Assembly (NCBI GenBank): GCA_013399305.1
Contig: VXAI01000341.1
Coordinates: 539,785 to 603,784 of the forward strand
DNA length: 64,000 nucleotides
Origin: Rostratula benghalensis
Lineage: Eukaryota; Chordata; Aves; Charadriiformes; Rostratulidae
Direction: 5' to 3'
In this document: piece after piece, positions 12,031 to 22,676 of the stretch
Position numbering within the stretch: position 1 is the stretch's first letter
Layout of the letters: each line of letters starts with the position of its first letter
Program-made: the position numbers and the translations under genes
The notes under the pieces: generated by a model
Database searches by the model: none
Told to the model about the DNA's origin: nothing
Seen by the model: only the letters and a program-made list of their open reading frames with translations

Positions 12031-13433
12031 AGCCCCAGGTATTTTGCATTTTAGTGGGGTCTTAGATGCAGCAAGTGGGGAGGCTGTTGAATGGTTGTAG
12101 GGTCACCAATCCTGCACATTGATCAGCTTCGAGTGAGAGCAATCTATCTGCCTGTTTCTGCTGTGGAACCGAGCAGCTATTAAATGGTTAAATGGTGGCT
12201 TATGCTCACTAATGACATCAAATGAATTTTTAACATGTCAACTAGAAGGGGAAAGTGGGGTAACTTGCTATTACCTATGGATTTGCCCAAAGCAGATTTC
12301 CCATGTTAAAGCACTTAAAGTAAATATAGAATTTATAATGTGTCAGTAGTTTTTTAACTTGAATAACATCCATTTGCTATAATGGTTAATAATGCAAACT
12401 ATCGAGTCAGCCTCAGGCTAGAGTGATAAATATATCCTGCCCATTCGGACACAATACTTCCTCCTTTCCCACATTCTCCATTAGTATTTTATACCAAATA
12501 AAGAGATGTTTTCAGCATATTATGTGCACCAGCATACTGTGCTTGTGGTATTCCTAGATGTCATTACAAAGAATCCTAAAGACTGTACTGCTGCTCTGCT
12601 GCCTGTGACACTAGCTTACAAATTGCTTGGAGCAAGAACAGCAAGTGTCAACAAGGAGCTGTATTAATTATTTGGTATGTGTCTCCTAAGAGTGCAGCAC
12701 GAATATTACTTGAAATGGGAAGGTTACTCTGACTGTTATCATAATCTATGTATCATTAACTTTCCATGTTTAGAAAAAGAGATCGATCAACAGCCCCCTA
12801 AATCGTTACAGTAAGTAATTAATCATAACAGCATGTTTTTATTATAAATAGAAGTTTCTCAATATAGTTACCTCCAAATTACTGGAGAAGAATTGAGTCT
12901 TTAGCAACTGGAAAACTGCATGGTGGTGCTGGGAACCAAAGAGCTTCTGCCCAGGTGAAAGCAATGTGGAGCTCTGCAAACTGGTATGTGAGTCTTCTAC
13001 AGGTGGGAAAAACAGATGCAGCTGTATTTCAAACTGCTATTCCTTCAAAAATTGCAGTGACACAAAAAATGTTTGCTTCCCTTTTAGGAGATTAACAGAT
13101 TAAATGGGCTTGTGTGAAATCATTTGTCTTCTGTGGCATGTGGCCTTTTAAGAGAATATTGCACAAAATGTATGTAGTAGTGGTAAAGCGGGTATAACTA
13201 AAGTTCAGTGTAGTGCCCAGGTCTGCATGGAAAAAGCGAAAGAAATAGGAGTGTTTTCAGCTTTTCATCAGGTGTCTCCACAAAATGGAAGTTCATTGTG
13301 AATAATGCACAATAGAACATAATACTTGCAAACCTGTTCTGAATCCAATGCCATAAAAATGCTGTATGTTTAGTTATAGCCCTGATAGAACTCTGTAGGA
13401 AACAGCAGAACTAAACCACTTCTTTGTCCACAG
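12031..13433 (+). other. Intron immediately upstream of the ADGRL3-like linker exon
   Basis: AT-rich intron with no repeat I recognise. It ends in the splice acceptor of the next exon: a pyrimidine-rich stretch with CTTCTTTGTCCACAG at 13419-13433. No other exon-like frame was seen. Confidence 0.7.
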
Positions 13434-13514
13434 GGCAAGCTCACCACGGGCAGGTTTCCTACATTGCCCCACCAATCCACCTTGATTCAGATCTGGAGAG
13501 ACCACCATCCAGGG
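13434..13514 (+). CDS. ADGRL3: ADGRL3-like latrophilin: linker exon after the olfactomedin domain
   Basis: An 81-base internal exon of a latrophilin-family adhesion GPCR, a synaptic surface receptor that binds FLRTs and teneurins. It encodes QAHHGQVSYIAPPIHLDSDL followed by ERPPSR. From memory this matches the short conserved segment that follows the olfactomedin domain in latrophilin-3, with few changes (PVHHG to QAHHG, SPP to APP, SEL to SDL, PVRG to PSRG). It starts after a CCACAG acceptor and ends before a consensus GTGAGT donor at 13515. The first two bases finish a glycine codon and the last base starts another, so it is phase 1 at both ends and could be skipped in frame. The next exon is 46.5 kb away. 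The frame seen to continue past 13514 is intron read-through. ADGRL1 and ADGRL2, as I recall them, lack this HHGQVSY segment. An ADGRL3-like paralogue remains possible. Confidence 0.88.
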
Positions 13515-13520
13515 GTGAGT

Positions 13521-16500
13521 CAGTGATGCAGTCTCCGTGCCATAGCAAACCAGCCATAGCAGTGAGTGCAAATCATCCATGTGTCCATGAGCAGCCTCTT
13601 TGTTAAAGTTACCACGTTCCATTTGAGGAAACTCTTGGGAGCAAATTAATTCCTGAGAGAGAGCTGTATGAGAGGTAACCATGCCCCATGTGCTATCTTT
13701 TTCACAAGCTATTTTGCTCTTCCCACTAGTTTACTTTGTAGGGACAGGTATAACTTATGTCCTCCCCTCTGCCTTCTTCCTTTCCTTCCTAATGGCAGTG
13801 CACAGGCATAGGGAACTTGTGGCAGGAGGTGTAACACCTGATTTCAGCTGCCCCTCAGGTCACTTAAGGTACAAAAGTGGTCATTCAATCCATGTTGCCA
13901 TTGCTCAAGGTTTATTCTAGAGTTGGTGAGGAGATGTGTTCACTCTACAGGATGACTTTTAGGTGAGCAATAGTAATAGCTGATATGTGTGGAGTGAGTC
14001 CAGAGTAGCCCTCCTGAGAAAGATGCCTCTCTTGAATGGTGCAAATAAAGTCATATGAATGTGAGCCCTTGATTTCTCCACCCCATTTGGAAGATCATCC
14101 CCTGGCTGTGTTGCAGTAAATCCCTAGTGTTTGCTCCTGTGGCCTCATGAAATGGGCTTGGCACAAGAGCAAGCATCCATGCTGGTGCAGACTTTTATAC
14201 CTTCCTTTAATTAGGTTGTCAATGTTCAGGTACGATATCAAAAGGACCATCTTTCCTTTCTTGGAATGGATAATTGCAAAGCTAAAATCAAACAGGTATA
14301 TGGAGGAATTTCTTGCTCAGCTCCAGAAATGTGTTTGAACATCAAATACAGGGAACATTGTAGTAGAAGAGAAGGGGAGGAAGAGGACAGCCAACGTGTG
14401 TTAGCAGGGAGATGTGCTATAGCTTGTTTGGGGTTTTTCGTTCCTCCTACTGACCAAAGGGTGCCGCAGCAACTGAAAAGGTAGGGGATTGATCTTTGTA
14501 AAGATTGTCAATATTCTTCCCCAATACCATAAGGCTATGAGTATGAGTTTGTGTGCACACATTTTTCTCTAGGTGCTCACGACTGAATAATGCACTGTGT
14601 TCATGCAAGATTGATCTGGATAAGCACACTGCCTCTATGTAATATGAAGAAAGCTGTCTTCTGTATCTTACTTTGTTATCCGTCTCAAATATTCTGGAAG
14701 ACAAAAAAACTTTTGTGTTGGTGAATTCCAGCTGCCACTGCAAACCCTGCTCCTCCAAATGGCCCAAGGACTTTGTGGGCTAAATGCCAGCATACCGCTA
14801 ATGCCCTTGGTGGGAAAGGCTCCCTTAATTTTGAGTGAGCTTTTTTGCCAGTTATCTATGTTGGTGGATCTTTAACATGGTTGAGTAAACATTTGCTGTT
14901 TGTTTTTTTTTTTCTTCTTTTGTAAGTGTGAGTGTGTGTTTTCTTAGCTGATGCAGTAACAAAAGCTAAGGAATTGAATCTTACTGCACAGAAGAAACCT
15001 TAGCACTATTATTTCTTGGCATATCTTCAAGGGGGAACCACGTGCTGGGTGGTGGAGCTTGGGTGTGAGGATGTTAGATTTACAGTCCTCTCTCCAAATA
15101 TGGTGTTGCCATTAGGCTGGTCACGTACAGTCTCCTGGCAGTACACAACCTCCCTTCAGCTTTAAGTGAATGACCCTGAGATTTGACATGTGTATTTGAG
15201 ATTGTCAGCTTCCTCTAAGTCACTTGGAAACCTCTGGTTCTGTGGTAAAATTTACTACCTTGATTTTTTTAGCAGAGCACTCCAGTAAGTCAGACACAGA
15301 ACTTGCAAGATCTTCTTGCTTAAGTCTGTCTTTGATATTGGCTGTGATGATTCAGAGCTTACTTAGAATAGGTTGATGTAAATCCTTGCCATGGGGTCTG
15401 GAGCAACCTATGGGAGACTCAAGGATGCTGGAACAGCAGCAGCCAAAGAAGCTGTGCCTGCTTTCTCCAAGATAAAAGAACTAAAGACTAACAAAAATCT
15501 TCAGTGATCTGCTGTTCATGAGGGCATAGCTGCCTCTGGAAGATGAATGGCATTGCCATCAGGAGCAGGGCAAAGTGGGTCAGGGAGAACAGTTGCAGCC
15601 CTTGCAGATGTAGTTTGGCCAACAAAAGCTGCTACATTAACTGTTTCCATCAGCAAGCCACCAGGTGGAAGGGCCTTCACGCCCCCAACTGAGAGATTTT
15701 TTAAAAAGAGCTGCTCAGTGTGGAAGAACTGATATTGCTGCTGCTATGTGCTGGCAAAAGTACTTGAATCCCCTTGTGTCTCTTGATAGGAGAGGGCCAG
15801 GGAGGCAGCCAGCTCTGAAGGCATCAGTCTATTATCTGGCGACTAGGGGGTGTTAAAAACATAGTAATTGTCTCCTGGGGGATGAGCAAAGCTTTCCTCT
15901 AGCCCTGCAGTCTGGGATGTGTAGTTCTACTTGTGCATCTGCTGTTTCTTTTCCAGTCACAACACCCAAAATCCATTCAAGTATTGTAATAATATTTTTT
16001 TTCCTAAGTGTGTGAGGGTTATTAAGTTGTTTTGTTTGGCTGCATTTTCTTACACCTTGGGACATGCTCAGATCATGTTCCAAGCTTCATCCCATAACTA
16101 CAAGAGCCATTTTAAACAAAGGAGGTAAAACCACCTCTGTCCTGAAGCTCTCATTCATTTTCCACATTTCCAATAGCTGGAGCTCTGAAAGAAATGCAGC
16201 ATTATGACAGTCATCATAAACCCAGTAATGCTGTTGCTTTGGTGCTCTTCATGGCCCTTACGTTTTCTCCCTTGCACTGAGCTGAACACCTGGTGCAGGT
16301 AAATGTTGCACTTAGAGTGGCAGAAAGAAGAAGCCACTGTACAATGTTCATGGAAATAAAGCCTGAGTAGGGATATAAAAATATCTTTCCTTTCCCTATT
16401 ATTAAAAAAATGATACAGCTTTAGTGCTTCTGTGGGTCTATGCAGTTGCAATTCTCAGCTGGCAGATTTATTTGTAACTGCCTCTTCCTTCTCCTTTTAA

Positions 16501-18557
16501 AAAATTTTATCACTAGGGACATTTACACAACATTGTGTATGCATGGAGGGCATTTTTACCTGCCTTTCACAGGCACGTAATGCTAGTAGTGAATAAACTC
16601 CAGTAGTTTACTAGTACATAAATGTCATCAGGCTATACAGGGTAATTACTCTGCACCACTGCTCTGTACAGTAACACAGTAATGACACTGTAAATCATTA
16701 ATAGACTAAGGTCCTTAATCAGCATTTTGTACCATGACGCTTCATAATCCCCACCACTTTTTAAATTTGAGGATGTTTTAAAATTAGCTCCATATATGAA
16801 GCACTGTTAACTGTTATTTTTATACCTTCTCTCACTCTAACAAGCCAGATGTGATTACATGATTTTTACACAACTGTTTACACCCTCTGTATGCAGAATA
16901 ATTCCAGGGGTAGCTGAGAGCTCAGGTTGTGATCTCATAGACTAAAGATTAAACCCACATTTAAAAATGGATTGCTGGTTACTGACAATAGCAGATAAAG
17001 GTGATGGTGATACTCCGAGAAAGGGATTTTTATGGAATTATCATACAGAGCAATAAATGAAATTTAGGATTTGGACTTAAATTCTGCCAAGTACTGAAAC
17101 ATAGCAAATAAGTGATTTAAACTCATTGAGTCCACACACTAAAAATATTTATAAAGATTTACAGAAGCAGATTTTTGATGTATATAGGGAATCATATGAA
17201 ACATGAAATACATACTAGGCAGTCTGAGGAACTCTTCTAGCATTTTGCAGAGATTTCCTTCAAAGTTGAGGCTTAGGGAGGAGTTGTCTTTGAGTCAATA
17301 TAATAATAAGCTTGAAGTCAGTACATTTCCAAAACATTAATTGATAAGCAAAACTATTTATTGGTCCCCAGTTCTGGAAATAAATAGCAAATAAATGAGG
17401 AATGGGGGATTCTCACCTTTCAGTGCAGATTTCTCTAGACAGCAACATTGTTTTGGCCCCAGTTAAAGCACTGTGGGTTGTTTGTTTTATTTTTCCTATA
17501 AATCACAGTTGTGAAGTTCAACCCCTGTAGGCACAGAATCTCTCCCTACCCTTTGGGTGGCATGTCAGGGAGACAGCCAGAGGTTTTGCTAGGTTTCTCC
17601 CCTTTCTTCTCCAGCGCAGTTGAGTGTTTCTTTGTACGCTCTTCCTTCAAACAAAAAATGTCCATTCTGCCATTGTTTCCCCCTTTGCATTTGTAGTGTC
17701 TGAGGGAAAGCTGTTCTTGAATGTCAGAAAACACTGTGAAATCTTATTACCAAAAATAGAGCAGGTTTTTTGACGCACACATTCCGGGTCTTGTTTTTTT
17801 TCTCTCCCAAAGGTCCCAGAGAGAGCCTATTGCTTTGCAGATGATGTGGGAGGATCTGACAGCCAGGCTTATTGCACAGACCCAGTCCTCCTTCCCAGGT
17901 CGAGAGAAAGGGGAGCACCAAGCACCGAAAGCCAATGGCTTGGCTTTATTCAAGCTGACACACGGGGTTATGCATTCTGTGCTTGCCTGGCCCTGAGACA
18001 ACAGCTCTCCTGCCTCTCCCTCCCCAGTTGGTGTGAGAGAGGTGCTGTTCAGAACTTCCTGCTCTGACCTTATGGTTGCCAGGCACCTTCTCTTTCCAGG
18101 TTTTTTAATTTTCTGCTTGAATTCCCCTAGGAAAGCCATTCTCTCAGCTCAAGAGTCCTTTACAGTATTCCTCTGCTTCTCTCCAAGGTTCTGCTTTTAC
18201 TCATCCTGCTCCTTCTCTCTAGAGTTAGTAACAGCTATATGCTTCCAGCTTCTTAAGGCAATACTGTTTTCCTGCCCTCCTTCAGGTACAAGAATCCAGG
18301 GGAGAGGCGAATTCAATGTCTTTGAGCCAGGAGAGCACCAGGCACTGGATGCTGGTTGGGCTCCCCCAAGCTCAGGACCCTTATTACCGTTTTTTCCTAT
18401 GCAATCCTGGGGTGCTACATGGTGTCCTTCTCTACCTTGATTGTATACAGGGTCATCTCCTTTGCTTCTTCTTGCACAGCCTTTTCTCCAAGTATGACTA
18501 CTCTCAGAACTTCCCCTTCATGACCACCCCGGGCCCACCAGAGTATCTCACTGCCTC
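13521..18557. other. Intronic sequence, no gene recognised
   Basis: Unique-looking, AT-rich intron. The part around 16500-17150 is dense in AT-rich, non-repetitive sequence of the kind often seen in conserved non-coding elements, but conservation cannot be judged from one genome. The open frames near 17747-18440 lie on both strands with no recognisable domain. Confidence 0.6.
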
Positions 18558-18794
18558 CAACATAGAATCATTCAGGTTGGAAGAGACCCTTGGGATCATC
18601 GAGTTCAACCATCAGCAACCATTCCTCCCCTACACCATCATCTCCCAATGCCACATTCATCCCAACACCATATCTAAGTGACTCTTAAATACATTCAGGG
18701 ATGCGGACTCAACCCCTTCCCTGGGCAGCCTATTCCAGTGTCTGACCACCCTTTCTGTGAAAAATTCTTTCCTAATGTTCAGCCTAAACCTACC

Positions 18795-19181
18795 CTACTG
18801 TAGCTTGAGGCCATTCCCTCTTGTTCTATCGCTAATCACCTGTGAAAAGAGACCAGCACCAACCTCTCTGCAATGTCCTGTCAAGTAGTTGTAGAGAGCA
18901 ATGAGGTCTCTCCTCAGCCTTCTCTTCCTTAAACTAAACAGTCCCAGGTCCTTCAATTGCTCTTCATAGGATTTGTTCTCTAGGCCCCTCATCAGCTTTG
19001 TTGCCCTCCTCTGCACCTCGATATTTCTCTTGTGTTGAGGTGCCCAAAACTGAACACAGTACTCAAGGCATGGCCTCACCAGTACTGAGCACAGGGGGAC
19101 AATCACCTCCCCACTTCTGCTGGTCACGCTGTTTTTTATACAAGCCAAGATGCCATTGGCCTTCTTGGCCACCTTGGGCAC
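18795..19181 (-). pseudogene. CR1 ORF2 C-terminal domain, frameshifted
   Basis: This frame continues ORF2 after a break near 19175. It carries [27 protein letters not shown], the [22 protein letters not shown] block and SDRTRGNG, then a premature stop. An extra A/T base in the GTGCCCAAGG stretch at about 19174 moves it out of frame with the reverse transcriptase. It is part of the CR1 at 18558-23010. Confidence 0.85.
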
Positions 19182-19189
19182 ACTGCTGG

Positions 19190-20163
19190 CTCATGTTCAG
19201 CTGCTTGTCAATTAGAACCCCCAGGTCCTTTTCTGCCAGGGAGCTCTCCAGCCACGCTTCCCCAAGCCTGTAGCAACGCATAGGGTTGTTGTGGCCCAAG
19301 TGCAGGACCTGGCACTTGGTCTTGCTGAAGCTCATCTTCTTGACATTGGCCCATCCATCCAATCTATCCAAGTCCCTCTGTAAACCTTCCCTGCCCTCCT
19401 GCAGATCAACATTCCCACCTAGCTTAGTGTCATCTACAAACTTACTGATGATACACTCTATGTCCTTGTCGAGATCATCAATAAAGACATTAAACAGAAA
19501 TGGTCCCAGTACCAAGCCCTGAGGAACACCACTTGTGACCGGCCGCCAGTTGGATTTAACTCTGTTGAGCGCCACTCTTTGGGACCATCCATCCAGCCAG
19601 TGCTTGATCCAGCAGATAGCACACTCATCCAGGCCACGAGCAGCCAACTTTTCCATGGGAATTTTGTGGGAGACTGTGTCAAATACATTTTGAAAGTCCA
19701 GATATACAATATCCACAGCCTTCCCCTCGTCCAATAATCGGGTGATCTTGTCATAGAAAGAGATCGGGTACATCAGGCAGGACCTGTCTTTCATGAAACT
19801 GTGTGGACTAGGCCTGATCCCCTGGCTGTCCATTACATGGTTTGAGATGACACTCAAGATGATCTGCTCCATGGCCTTTCCTGGTATTGAGGTCAGACTG
19901 ACAGGTCTATACTTTTCTGGATCCTCCTTTTTGCCATTCTTGTAGATGAGTGTTACATTTGCTACCCTCCAGCCCATCCAGACCTCCCCAGTTAGCCATG
20001 ATGTCAGAAAAATAATGGAAAGTGGCTTGGTGAGCACATCTGCCAACTCTTTCAGCACTCTTGTGTAGCCCATCCGGTCCCATAGACATGTGTGCATCCA
20101 GGTGATGCAGCAGGTCACTGACCATTCCTCCTCACCAATTGTGATGTCCTCATTCTGGTTCAC
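19190..20163 (-). pseudogene. CR1 reverse transcriptase domain, broken
   Basis: A long open frame holding most of the LINE reverse transcriptase. In order it has [67 protein letters not shown], and the catalytic box as FVDDT at 19426-19440 (usually FADD in CR1). The two catalytic aspartates are kept. DFSKAFD is changed to DFQNVFD and FMKGRS to FMKDRS. The frame is lost at both ends (near 19175 and above 20100), so no intact ORF2 protein can be made. The frame runs nominally to 19063, but beyond about 19190 it is out-of-frame read-through. Confidence 0.88.
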
Positions 20164-20567
20164 GTCCTGTGTCCTAGCTCCTGAGGCTGGGTCTCCAGGG
20201 AGCAGCTGGTTCCACTACTAAAGACCAAAGTAAAGTAGATGTTGAGCACCTCAGCCTTTTCCTCATCCTTTGTTACTATGTTTCCCTCTGCATCCAATAA
20301 AGGAGGGAGATTTTCCCTAATCTTCCTTTTGTTGTTAATGAATTAATAAAACCATTTTTTATTATCTTTAACAGCTGTATGTAGGTTGAGCTCTAGCTGT
20401 GCTTTGGCTCTCCTGATTTTCTTTCCGCGTAGTCTCACTACTTCTTTATAGGCTTCATAATTGACCTGACCCCTCTTTCAAAGTTCATAGACTCTCTTTA
20501 TATTTTTGAGACCCAGCCAAAGGTCCCTGTTTAGCCAGGCTGGTCTCATTCCCCGCCTACTAGTTTC

Positions 20568-20918
20568 TCAGCCCAGAGGGATAGCCTGCTCCTGTGCTTT
20601 TAAGACTTCAAGAGAGAAGTATGGCCAGCCTTCCTGGACTCCTGTATCATTCAGGACAGCCTCCCAAGGGATATTGTCGAGCAGTCTTCTGAACAGGTCA
20701 AAGTCTGCCCTCCGGAAGTCTAAGGTGGTGGTACAAATAACCCCTCTTCTTGATTCTCCAAGGATCAAGAACTCAATCATCTCATGATCACTATGACCCA
20801 GGCAGCCTCCAAGCTTCACTTCCGCCACAAGTTCTTTCCTGTTCACAAGGGGCTGGTCCAGGAGGGCACCTTCTCTGGTCAGCTCACTTACCAGCTGTGT
20901 GAAGAAGTTATCCTCCAC
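20568..20918 (-). pseudogene. CR1 endonuclease C-terminal part and connector
   Basis: This frame continues the APE-type endonuclease. FTQLVSELTREGALLD is followed by LGHSDHEMIEF, which holds the conserved Ser-Asp-His catalytic motif, then the DFRRADFDLFRRLL connector and VLKAQEQAIP. It is separated from the N-terminal part (20964-21473) by a lesion in 20919-20963. It belongs to the CR1 at 18558-23010. Confidence 0.85.
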
Positions 20919-20963
20919 ACACTCCAGGAACCTCCTGGGTTGTTCCCTCTCTGCTGTATTGTA

Positions 20964-21473
20964 CTACCAGCAGATATCCGGGAGGTTAAAGTCCCCTACA
21001 AGAACAACAGCAAGTGACCATGAGATTTCTCCCAGCTGCTTATAGAAAGCTTCATCCACCTCACTGCTTTGGTTGTGGGGTCTATAGTAGACTCCCACAG
21101 CAATATCAGCTTTGTTGACTCTCATCCTAATCCAGATACTCTCAACCCCACCATCACTATACTTGATTTCAGAGCTTTCATAACATTCTTTAAAATACAG
21201 GGCCACTCCACCGCCTCTCCTTTCCTGTCTATCCCTCCTGAAGAGCTTGTAGCCATCGACTGTGGCACTCCAGTCGTGAGAGGCATCCCACCACGTTTGT
21301 GTGATAGCCCCTATGTCATAGTTTTCCTGGCACATCATGGCTTCTAGCTCCCCCTCTTTGTTGCTCGCACTGTATACGTTGGTATAGATGCATTTCAGAT
21401 GAGCTATTGATTCCAACACTTTTTTGTGAGTGTGGACATAATTTCCTACCAGACCCTCCACAGGTGTTTCCAT
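20964..21473 (-). pseudogene. CR1 endonuclease N-terminal part
   Basis: This 169-residue frame contains the N-terminal and central APE-type endonuclease: LKCIYTNVYSASNKEGELE, then IGAITQTWWDASHDW, then RRGGGVALYFKE, and near the end VLVGDFNLPDICW. The metal-binding glutamate expected in the ITETWW motif is glutamine (codon at 21297-21299), which should itself abolish nicking activity. The GDFN motif is retained. It belongs to the CR1 at 18558-23010. Confidence 0.87.
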
Positions 21474-22085
21474 TGTTTCTAAACATCTGTCCCTTCTTCC
21501 AGATAAAATGGTAGAGCAAGAGTCTCCAGCAGCCCTTCCATCCCTGAAGCTCTGGCATCTTTCCCTTGGGCTTGATCCACATAGGCCCAGTCATCTCCCC
21601 CTCCCCCCTCAAATCTAGTTTAAAGCCCTGTCAATGAGCTCTGCTAATTTCTGTCCCAAAATTCTTTCCCTTCTCTGGGACAGGCACATCCCACTTGCCA
21701 TCAGCAGGCTAGGTGTCTCAGATGACAGCCTATGATCAAAAAATCCAAAACCCTGCCTATGACACCAGTCCTGGAGCCACGGCTTGACCTCTTGTTAATT
21801 TCTTCATTCATGTTTGCCATGGAAGGGATAGAGGAGAACACAACTTGCCCTCCTCATCCCCTAAGCAGCTGTCTCAAGGCTTTAAAAACTCTTTTAATTG
21901 ATTTTGTTCTCCTTTTACCCACTTCATCACTACCCACCTGAAACAGGGTGGGGTAAGGGGGTAATAGTCAGAGGGGTCTACTAGGGCAGAAATTTTGTCA
22001 CGCACATCCCTAACCCGTGCCCCAGGGAGGCAGCAGACTTCCCTGTGAAGCGGGTCAGGATGGCATATTGGTCCCTCTGCCCCAC

Positions 22086-22676
22086 TCAGCAGAGAGTCAC
22101 CCACCACAATGACCCATCTCCTTTTCCTTTTGCAGGCAGTTTTGATACCAGGTCGATGTCAACGTGGTCTTTCTGGCATTCCTGTCCTGGGTGTGCCAAC
22201 CTCCTCTCCAACAGCCAGTTCCTCCTGCAGGACTCGGTACCTGTTCTGCAAGGGTAGCTGGGAAGGTGGGAAGGGCTGGGAGGGGACTCGCCTGCTTCCC
22301 CAGATGGGGACTTCTTTCCATTCCCCCCCTTCCCTGGGATCCCATGTGGGGCCTTGACCAGTTCCCTTTCTCTCAGGGAGTGGGTCCACCAGTCAATTTC
22401 TCTCTCACGCTCCCTGATACTCCTCAGCGTCCCCACTGCATCCTTCAGCTCAGCCGCCTGGCTGAGCAAGTAATTCACCTGCTCACACCTGACACAGGTG
22501 TTGTCTCTGCTGTCCTCCATGGCCAGTGCCAGGCACTCTCCGCAGCCAGAGGCCTGGACAGCCACATGTTTGCATGGGGCCTCCACGGGGGTGCCCGCAG
22601 CTTTTCGAGCAACAGCCTCCACCCAAGTAGCAACCATTACTGGATCTCCACTAGCAACTGCCAACTTGCAACTCAA
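22086..22676 (-). pseudogene. CR1 ORF1 remnant with cysteine-rich region
   Basis: This 196-residue frame matches the N-terminal part of CR1 ORF1. It has a cysteine-rich segment (CGECLAL followed by CVRCEQVNYLL) typical of the zinc-binding region of CR1 ORF1, then a charged helix (RSIREREREIDWW), and a low-complexity Pro/Ser-rich stretch. Family ORF1 proteins are nucleic-acid-binding partners of ORF2. The frame ends early, and the rest of ORF1 lies in other frames between 21474 and 22086, so it is not functional. Confidence 0.8.

Noticed and set aside
13424..13606. A 60-residue open frame starting at a TTG at 13424
   Set aside because: The first ten bases are the splice acceptor and everything after 13514 follows a GTGAGT donor. 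Only 13434-13514 is coding.
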